Shown in pieces: positions 59,322-64,000 of a stretch of 64,000 nt of DNA (its first letter is position 1; each line of letters begins with the position of its first letter). The position numbers were made by a program, and so were the translations under genes. The stretch comes from [Actinomadura] parvosata subsp. kistnae (GTDB taxonomy: Bacteria; Actinomycetota; Actinomycetes; Streptosporangiales; Streptosporangiaceae). A model generated the notes under the pieces. It did no database searches, was not told where the DNA came from, and saw only the letters and a list, made by a program, of their open reading frames with translations. Where the stretch lies: the NCBI RefSeq assembly GCF_900323885.1, contig NZ_OOHJ01000012.1, forward strand, positions 20,071 to 84,070, in the 5' to 3' direction.

Positions 59322-59612
59322 TTGAGCCGCGCGGACGGGCCCACCACCAGTCAAACGACGACCGCGCCGCGACCCGTCGTTGATCGGGCGGTGGCGGCGC
59401 CGCTCCTGCTGATGCTGGCACGCAACGCCGGCCCCTGGGGGAACGTGCCGCCGCTCGTCCGGCTCGCCGGAGCTGGCGTGCTGCCAGCGGCCGTGACCAT
59501 GGCCGCCCGCGGCTGGCCCGCCCTGCCGCTCACACGCCGGCGCCGTGCCTGGTGGCGGTGGGTGGGCGTGCCACTGTCGGCCGCCCTCCTCCTCGCACCG
59601 CTCGTGGCCTGA
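59322..59612 (+). CDS. Possible small two-helix membrane protein
   Basis: A 96-codon frame beginning with TTG. It contains PVVDRAVAAPLLLMLARNAG, VRLAGAGVLPAAVTMAARGW and WWRWVGVPLSAALLLAPLVA, i.e. two or three hydrophobic segments with basic loops. No good ribosome-binding site, no family, and the opposite strand is also open, so real coding is uncertain. Confidence 0.3.
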   Translation: MSRADGPTTSQTTTAPRPVVDRAVAAPLLLMLARNAGPWGNVPPLVRLAGAGVLPAAVTMAARGWPALPLTRRRRAWWRWVGVPLSAALLLAPLVA

Positions 59613-59652
59613 CCGGCCCACCGTCGGCGAAGCGCGCAGCTAGCCTCACCGT

Positions 59653-60267
59653 TTACACCGATTGCACGCCACGCAGCGCGATGTCCACCGCGCGGCCGGT
59701 CGACGTGACGTGCTCCCGCACCTCCTCGCCGTAGAGTTCGAGGCTGGCCAGGCCGGCCGCCTGCACCGCCCCCATCAGCGCGCCGGTCGCCGCCGCGGCG
59801 CTGACCGGGTCCAGCCTGCCGGGAAAGGCTCGCACCAGTGCGGCGGCGATCCGCCGCTGGGCGTCGAACATCACGTGCAGCGCCTTGGCCTGCACGGTGG
59901 GCACCGTCGCCAGCGCCCTGCTGTAGACCTCCCGCAGCAGCGGGTCCTTCTCCCACGGCCCCCCGGTGAGGTAGTCGGCCAGGACCTCATCGACGGCCCT
60001 GCGCAGGACCTGCGCCGGAGTGTCCTGCGGCCCGCGATCGGCGATGATCTTCAGCGCCAGGTCGTAATACTGCTCGGCGTGGGCGAACAGCACGTCCTCC
60101 TTGGCCGGGAAGTAGTTGAAGAACGTCTTGGTGGCCACCTCCGCCGCGGCGGCGATCTGCGCGCCGGTGGTCTCCTCGAAGCCCTGCTCGGCGAACAGTC
60201 GCACAGCCGTTCGGATCAGCAGGTCCCTGGTCTGCCGCTTCTTGCGTTCGCGCAGCGTCTCCTCCAT
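59653..60267 (-). CDS. TetR-family transcriptional repressor
   Basis: A 204-residue repressor. The helix-turn-helix is LRERKKRQTRDLLIRTAVRL, FAEQGFEETTGAQIAAAAEV and ATKTFFNYFPAKEDVLFAHA, the KTFFNYFPAKED signature being typical of actinobacterial TetRs controlling exporters. The ligand domain has LADYLTGGPWEKDPLLREVY and AAAATGALMGAVQAAGLASL. Start 60267 is the ATG next to the predicted operator, with AAGGTCG as a weak ribosome site. It is divergent from a polytopic membrane protein 70 bases away, its likely target. Confidence 0.93.
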   Translation of the reverse strand: MEETLRERKKRQTRDLLIRTAVRLFAEQGFEETTGAQIAAAAEVATKTFFNYFPAKEDVLFAHAEQYYDLALKIIADRGPQDTPAQVLRRAVDEVLADYLTGGPWEKDPLLREVYSRALATVPTVQAKALHVMFDAQRRIAAALVRAFPGRLDPVSAAAATGALMGAVQAAGLASLELYGEEVREHVTSTGRAVDIALRGVQSV

Positions 60268-60337
60268 GGCCACGACCTTACACCCGAGGAAATTTACACT
60301 GTTATAAACTTGCACTCGCTGATGGTATCCAGGGGTC
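60268..60337. promoter_or_regulatory. TetR operator candidate between TetR and membrane-protein genes
   Basis: The AT-rich patch AAATTTACACTGTTATAAAC (60289-60308) is an imperfect palindrome (TTTACA / TGTTATAAA) in an otherwise GC-rich spacer. It would overlap promoters of both divergent genes. Site inferred from composition and symmetry only. Confidence 0.5.
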
Positions 60338-61369
60338 ATGACTCAACAAGCCCTGCTTCCGCGCCTGGCCCCCGCGCTCGGGCTGGTCTTACTGGCCCCG
60401 CTGACTGGCGAGTTCCTCATGGGCAACATCCCCATCACCGATGTACGCAGCCTGCTCTTTACCCTCCCGCTCTACGGTTGCGGCGCTCTGCTCGTCCGCG
60501 AGCTGACCCGGCGGATCGGCCGCGGCTGGCCCACCATGATGACCCTGGCGCTGGCCTACGGACTGATCGAGGAGGCCTTCGTCACTCAGACGCTGTGGAA
60601 CCCGAACTGGTCCGGCGTGCGCATCCTCGACTACGGCTTCATCCCCGCGCTCGGCCTGGCCGGGCCGTGGACCATGTTCATGGTGGGAGTGCACACCGTC
60701 TTCAGCATCAGCGCGCCGATCGCCGTCATGGAGACCCTGGCCGGCCCCCGCCGCACTACACCCTGGCTGGGCAGGCTCGGCCTGACCGTCACGAGCGTGC
60801 TGTACGCAGGCATCGTCCTGTTCGGCGCCGTCAACTCCCTCGTCCGGGCCAACTTCGCCTCGCCACCCCAGCTCATCGGCGCCGCCGTCGTCATCGCCGC
60901 GATCGTCACCGCGGGCCTCCGCCTCCCGGTGCACAACCCCGCCACCACCGCTCCGCTGCCCGGCCGCGCCCCGAGCCCGTGGGCCGCCGGCGCCTTCGCC
61001 CTGGCCGCCGGTTCCCTCTTCGTACTCCTGTACGCCGTCGACCCCACCGGCCTGTCCCCCTGGCTCGCGGCCGCGATCCCGCTGCCGGCCTGGCTCAGCG
61101 TGCTGCTCTACCTGGCCCTGTTCGCCACGGTCGCCGCCGTCCTGCTCCGCTGGTCAGGCCGCCCCGGCTGGAGCCAGGCCCACCGGCTGGCGCTCGCCGG
61201 CGGCGCCATGCTCGCCTACGCCTGGCACTCCTTCCCCTGGCAGCCCATCCCCCTCCCCGGAGAGGGGCAGGCCAGCCCGGCACTCGACCAGACCAGCAAC
61301 ACTATCCTCACCGCGGCCACCCTGGTCTTGCTCGTGATCGCGGCCCGCCGGCTGCGCGCCGAGGGGTGA
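60338..61369 (+). CDS. Polytopic membrane protein under TetR control
   Basis: A 343-residue protein with about nine or ten transmembrane helices (LAPALGLVLLAPLTGEFLMG; SLLFTLPLYGCGALLVREL; MMTLALAYGLIEEAFVTQTL; YGFIPALGLAGPWTMFMVGV; VTSVLYAGIVLFGAVNSLVR; AFALAAGSLFVLLYAVDPTG; VLLYLALFATVAAVLLRW; ILTAATLVLLVIAARRL). The conserved-looking YGLIEEAFVTQTLWNPNWS recalls the EE-motif of CAAX-protease-like proteins, but the other motifs are absent. Function unknown. The divergent TetR probably represses it, so it may handle a toxic compound. The sigma gene begins 66 bases later, with GTGAAACA overlapping its stop. Confidence 0.78.
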   Translation: MTQQALLPRLAPALGLVLLAPLTGEFLMGNIPITDVRSLLFTLPLYGCGALLVRELTRRIGRGWPTMMTLALAYGLIEEAFVTQTLWNPNWSGVRILDYGFIPALGLAGPWTMFMVGVHTVFSISAPIAVMETLAGPRRTTPWLGRLGLTVTSVLYAGIVLFGAVNSLVRANFASPPQLIGAAVVIAAIVTAGLRLPVHNPATTAPLPGRAPSPWAAGAFALAAGSLFVLLYAVDPTGLSPWLAAAIPLPAWLSVLLYLALFATVAAVLLRWSGRPGWSQAHRLALAGGAMLAYAWHSFPWQPIPLPGEGQASPALDQTSNTILTAATLVLLVIAARRLRAEG

Positions 61370-61435
61370 AACAGTGCGACCAGGTGCCGGACATGTACGC
61401 AGTTGTCCGACACCTTCGCCTCAGGAGAGTCATCT

Positions 61436-61978
61436 GTGACCCATCCCCCGGGAGCGCGCGACCGCTTTGAAGCGATCTACCACGCGCACTACCCGGCGGT
61501 GCACCAGTACGCCGCCCGCCGTACCGACTCGCCCGACGACACGGCAGACGCGATCGCCGAGACGTTCCTCACCGCGTGGCGGCGCATCGCCGACGTGCCG
61601 GACGGGGACGCCGCACGCCTGTGGCTGTACGGCGTGGCCCGCCGGGTCCTGGCCAACCAGCGGCGCGGCAAGTCGCGCGGCGCGGCACTGGCGGTGCGGC
61701 TCAAGGCCGAGTTGTCCACCGCGCCACCGCCCGTACCGGATCGGACCGGCCCGGTGTGGGAGGCGTTCGACGCCCTGTCCGCTCGTGACCGCGAGGTCCT
61801 CGCGCTGGCCTTCTGGGAGCACCTGACCGGCCCGGAGATCGGTCAGGTGCTCGGCTGTACGGCGACAGCGGCCCGCATCAGGCTGCACCGGGCACGCAAG
61901 CGGCTGGCCCAGGCACTGGAAGTCACGGACCACGACCAGGCGAAGACGAGCGCGGAGCCGAGAGGAGAGAGCCTGTGA
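61436..61978 (+). CDS. ECF-type sigma factor
   Basis: A 180-residue sigma factor. Region 2: RFEAIYHAHYPAVHQYAARR, PDDTADAIAETFLTAWRRIA and RLWLYGVARRVLANQRRG. Region 4: FDALSARDREVLALAFWEHL, TGPEIGQVLGCTATAARIRL and HRARKRLAQAL. Closest in this window to the factor at 4543-5088 (same WLYGVAR, ARIRLHRAR). GTG 61436 is chosen because AGGAGAG lies seven bases upstream; an earlier TTG lacks one. GTGAAACA at 61366-61373 sits 62 bases upstream. Overlaps the next start as GTGA. Confidence 0.92.
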   Translation: MTHPPGARDRFEAIYHAHYPAVHQYAARRTDSPDDTADAIAETFLTAWRRIADVPDGDAARLWLYGVARRVLANQRRGKSRGAALAVRLKAELSTAPPPVPDRTGPVWEAFDALSARDREVLALAFWEHLTGPEIGQVLGCTATAARIRLHRARKRLAQALEVTDHDQAKTSAEPRGESL

Positions 61979-62805
61979 GCGACATCGGCCGGATGATGGC
62001 CGGCATCAACCCCATGCCCCGAGCACCTGAGCAGGGGCCCGGCGCGAGGGAACTGCTCCACGAGATCGTCGGCACACCGGTCCAGGCGCCCCGCAGGAGG
62101 CCCCGGCTCCTGCTGATGCCCGTCGCCGCGCTGCTGGCCACAGCGGCCGTCCTGGTCGTGGCCGTCCTTCCCGTTGACGCGCCCAGCGGCATCGCCCCGG
62201 CCGCCGCGCTGGCCTTCCACCGCTCCGATGACGGCTGGGTCGTCACCGTCAAGGACCTCTACGCCGACCCTGAACGCTTCGTCTCGGAGTTCAGAGCTCG
62301 CGGGTTCGATATCGAACTGTCCCTTCAGCCGGGCTCACCGAGCGTGGTCGGCAAGGTCATGGGCGGGGACTCCTCGAAAGAGGCCACCATCGAGGAGGAG
62401 TCGGTGGCATGCGGCCCCGCCGGGGACCGGTGCACGGTGTCCTTCCGCATCCCGGCGGACTTCCAGGGCGGCGCGTCCATCTGGTTGGCGCGCCCGGCGC
62501 GCCAGGGCGAGAGGTACGTCTGGGCCGGCGACGTCGACGCCCCCGGCGAGCTGCTGCACTGCGTGCCCTATCGCGGCATGACGGTCGACCGGCTGCGGGC
62601 CGTGCTCGCCGGGCGGGACGGCTCGATCGAGTCGTTCAGAGTAATGAACGGCCACCGCTCGAACCCCGTGCCGCAGGTCCCCGGCACCTGGCTGGTCGAG
62701 CACGCGGCACCGACCGCCCCCGGGCAGGTCGTCGTCTGGGCGCAACCAGACCGAACCGTGCCGGACGCGAACGCGAAGGCGATGGCCGGATGCCCCAAGA
62801 GCTGA
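61975..62805 (+). CDS. Single-pass membrane protein coupled to the sigma factor
   Basis: A 276-residue protein: a cytosolic opening (SDIGRMMAGINPMPRAPEQG; ARELLHEIVGTPVQAPRRRP), a transmembrane helix at about 44-64 (LLLMPVAALLATAAVLVVAV) and an external domain. The domain has WVVTVKDLYADPERFVSEFR, ARGFDIELSLQPGSPSVVGK and two cysteines in VACGPAGDRCTVSFRIP likely to form a disulfide. The same topology and the ARxLLxxI motif before the helix occur in the partner at 3578-4543. Membrane regulator of the sigma factor is the natural inference; GTGA overlap couples the two. Confidence 0.82.
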   Translation: MSDIGRMMAGINPMPRAPEQGPGARELLHEIVGTPVQAPRRRPRLLLMPVAALLATAAVLVVAVLPVDAPSGIAPAAALAFHRSDDGWVVTVKDLYADPERFVSEFRARGFDIELSLQPGSPSVVGKVMGGDSSKEATIEEESVACGPAGDRCTVSFRIPADFQGGASIWLARPARQGERYVWAGDVDAPGELLHCVPYRGMTVDRLRAVLAGRDGSIESFRVMNGHRSNPVPQVPGTWLVEHAAPTAPGQVVVWAQPDRTVPDANAKAMAGCPKS

Positions 62806-62967
62806 ACGTCCCACCCACGGCGCGCTACCTGGTCGTTTGAGGGATTCGTACGGGTTCGGCGGCGCGCTAGCGTCTGCTCCGGGCGGGAGCGGACACTCAC
62901 CCGTCCCTGTGCGAGCCAGCCTTCCTTGAGCAGTGCGGCCTCATCGAGCGTCCGGGAAGTGAGTGCG

Positions 62968-64000
62968 ATGCCAGAGATCGTGGTCGTCGGCGGCGGTTTC
63001 GCCGGAGTGTGGAGCGCGGCCGCGGCCGCCAGAGATCGCGGCGACAGCGACCTGCGCATCACGTTGATCGCGCCTTCCGGGGACATGGTGCTGCGGCCCC
63101 GGCTGCACCGGCTCGATCCGGACTGGGCCCGCGTCCCGCTGGCACCGCTTCCTCGACCCGATCGGCGTCACCCGCCTGCACGCCCAGCCGACCACCATCG
63201 ACACCGCCCGGCACCGGGTGCGCTGCGGCGAGCACTGGATCGGCTACGACCAGCTGACCCGGCCCCAGCTCCCGGAGCGAACCTGCTGTTCGACATCGAC
63301 ACCGTGGAAGGCGTCACCCGGCTCGCCCGGCACCTGAACACCCTGCGCGACTTCACCGCGGTGATCGCCGGCGCCGGGTTCACCGGCCTGGAGCTCGCAA
63401 CCACACTGGCCGAACGCGGATAGGTGATCCTTCTGGAGCAGGCCGAGGTCGTCACCCCCGACCTCGGCCCCATGCCTCGTCCCGAGATCGAGAAGAGCCT
63501 TGCCGAGCTGAACATCGACCTGCGCCTGGGCACCACCCTGACCTCCGCCGACGCCCACAGCGTCACCCTCGCCGACGGCAGCCGCATCCCCGCCGACGCC
63601 GTCATCTGCACAGCCGGCCTGCACGCCAGCCCGCTCACCCAGCAGATCCCCGCCGACCGCGACCCGCTCGGCCGCCTCAAAGCCGATCGGCACCCGCGCG
63701 TCCTGGACGACGTCTTCACCGCTGGCTATGTGGCCACCGCCCTGGCCTACCCACGCACCACGTCCTGCAAAGCTGCCAGTACGCCACTCCCCCTGGGCAA
63801 GGTCGCCGGCCACAACACCGCCACCGACCTGCCCGGCCTGCCCCCCGTGGAGTTCGCTCCGACCCCTACGTCACCTGCCTGGACCCCGGCGCCACCGGCG
63901 CCGTCCACACCGCCGGCTGGCAGCGCGACGTCCAGCTGACCGGCCCGCAGGGCAAAGACCTCAAGGACATCATCCTCCAGGTCATCCACCCACTCTCCGA
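62968..64000 (+). pseudogene. NADH dehydrogenase type II-like flavoprotein, decayed, runs off the window
   Basis: Opens PEIVVVGGGFAGVWSAAAAA, the FAD-binding dinucleotide loop, with a ribosome site upstream. Near 63145 the coding frame shifts (FLDPIGVTRLHAQPTTIDTA; CGEHWIGYDQL), then returns near 63270 (LLFDIDTVEGVTRLARHLNT; FTAVIAGAGFTGLELATTLA, the NAD site). A TAG at 63421-63423 follows AERG where the family has a short strand. The frame then reads VILLEQAEVVTPDLGPMPRP and ADAVICTAGLHASPLTQQIP, and shifts again near 63745 and 63850 (PYVTCLDPGATGAVHTAGWQ). At least four lesions; not functional. The 3' end lies outside. Confidence 0.8.

Overview
The window is very GC-rich, with strong third-position GC bias, frequent GTG starts and stop/start overlaps. 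It carries SARP, CU044_5270-type and ECF41 families. Together these indicate a filamentous actinobacterium, most plausibly of the Streptosporangiaceae (Nonomuraea/Streptosporangium-like); the rank below phylum is inference. It reads as an accessory region, not core chromosome: single-gene redox and detoxification enzymes, many stress-type regulators, and a thick background of broken genes and insertion-sequence remnants. No rRNA, tRNA or CRISPR array was seen.

Layout. 1-11 kb: RibD-type reductase, a TetR/MFS deletion scar, an epoxide hydrolase with a clear terminator, an ECF sigma factor with its coupled membrane partner, peptidase remnants, a truncated serine hydrolase, and an ECF41 sigma factor facing a carboxymuconolactone-decarboxylase/AhpD-like gene. 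That gene sits between perfect 116-bp inverted repeats. MerR and a divergent imine-reductase-like gene follow. 11-19 kb: decayed fragments, a membrane protein, TetR plus aldo/keto reductase with a double operator, a PhyH dioxygenase, an AraC-GyrI regulator and an IS4-like relic. 19-28 kb: a 987-aa SARP-NB-ARC-TPR regulator followed at once by a 1990-aa Rhs/YD-repeat protein. 28-41 kb: sigma relics, two more ECF/partner pairs, a PadR-ABC-FtsX operon with a 28-bp perfect palindrome, a GNAT protein and a Tn3-transposase relic. 41-47 kb: an intact IS110, a cytochrome P450, and an IS3 element inserted (4-bp target duplication) into an older IS21-type gene. 47-51 kb: a five-gene operon of ECF sigma, zinc anti-sigma, ABC ATPase and two permeases. 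52-55 kb: a frameshifted tyrosine recombinase divergent from a zinc-finger coiled-coil protein across an AT-rich, repeat-bearing spacer. 55-64 kb: another ECF/partner pair, a HELGH metallopeptidase, TetR with a polytopic membrane protein, a last ECF/partner pair, and a decayed NDH-2-like oxidoreductase running off the end.

The common theme is local regulation. Seven intact ECF sigma genes lie in 64 kb, six of them translationally coupled or directly joined to a membrane partner. TetR, MerR and PadR regulators each abut visible operator-like palindromes. The best candidates for something new are (i) the ECF41/decarboxylase locus, whose target gene can be inverted without losing its 3' end, (ii) the SARP-Rhs pair with three tandem Shine-Dalgarno-like repeats, (iii) the recombinase/coiled-coil pair, and (iv) the small gluzincin-like peptidase with its short downstream partner.
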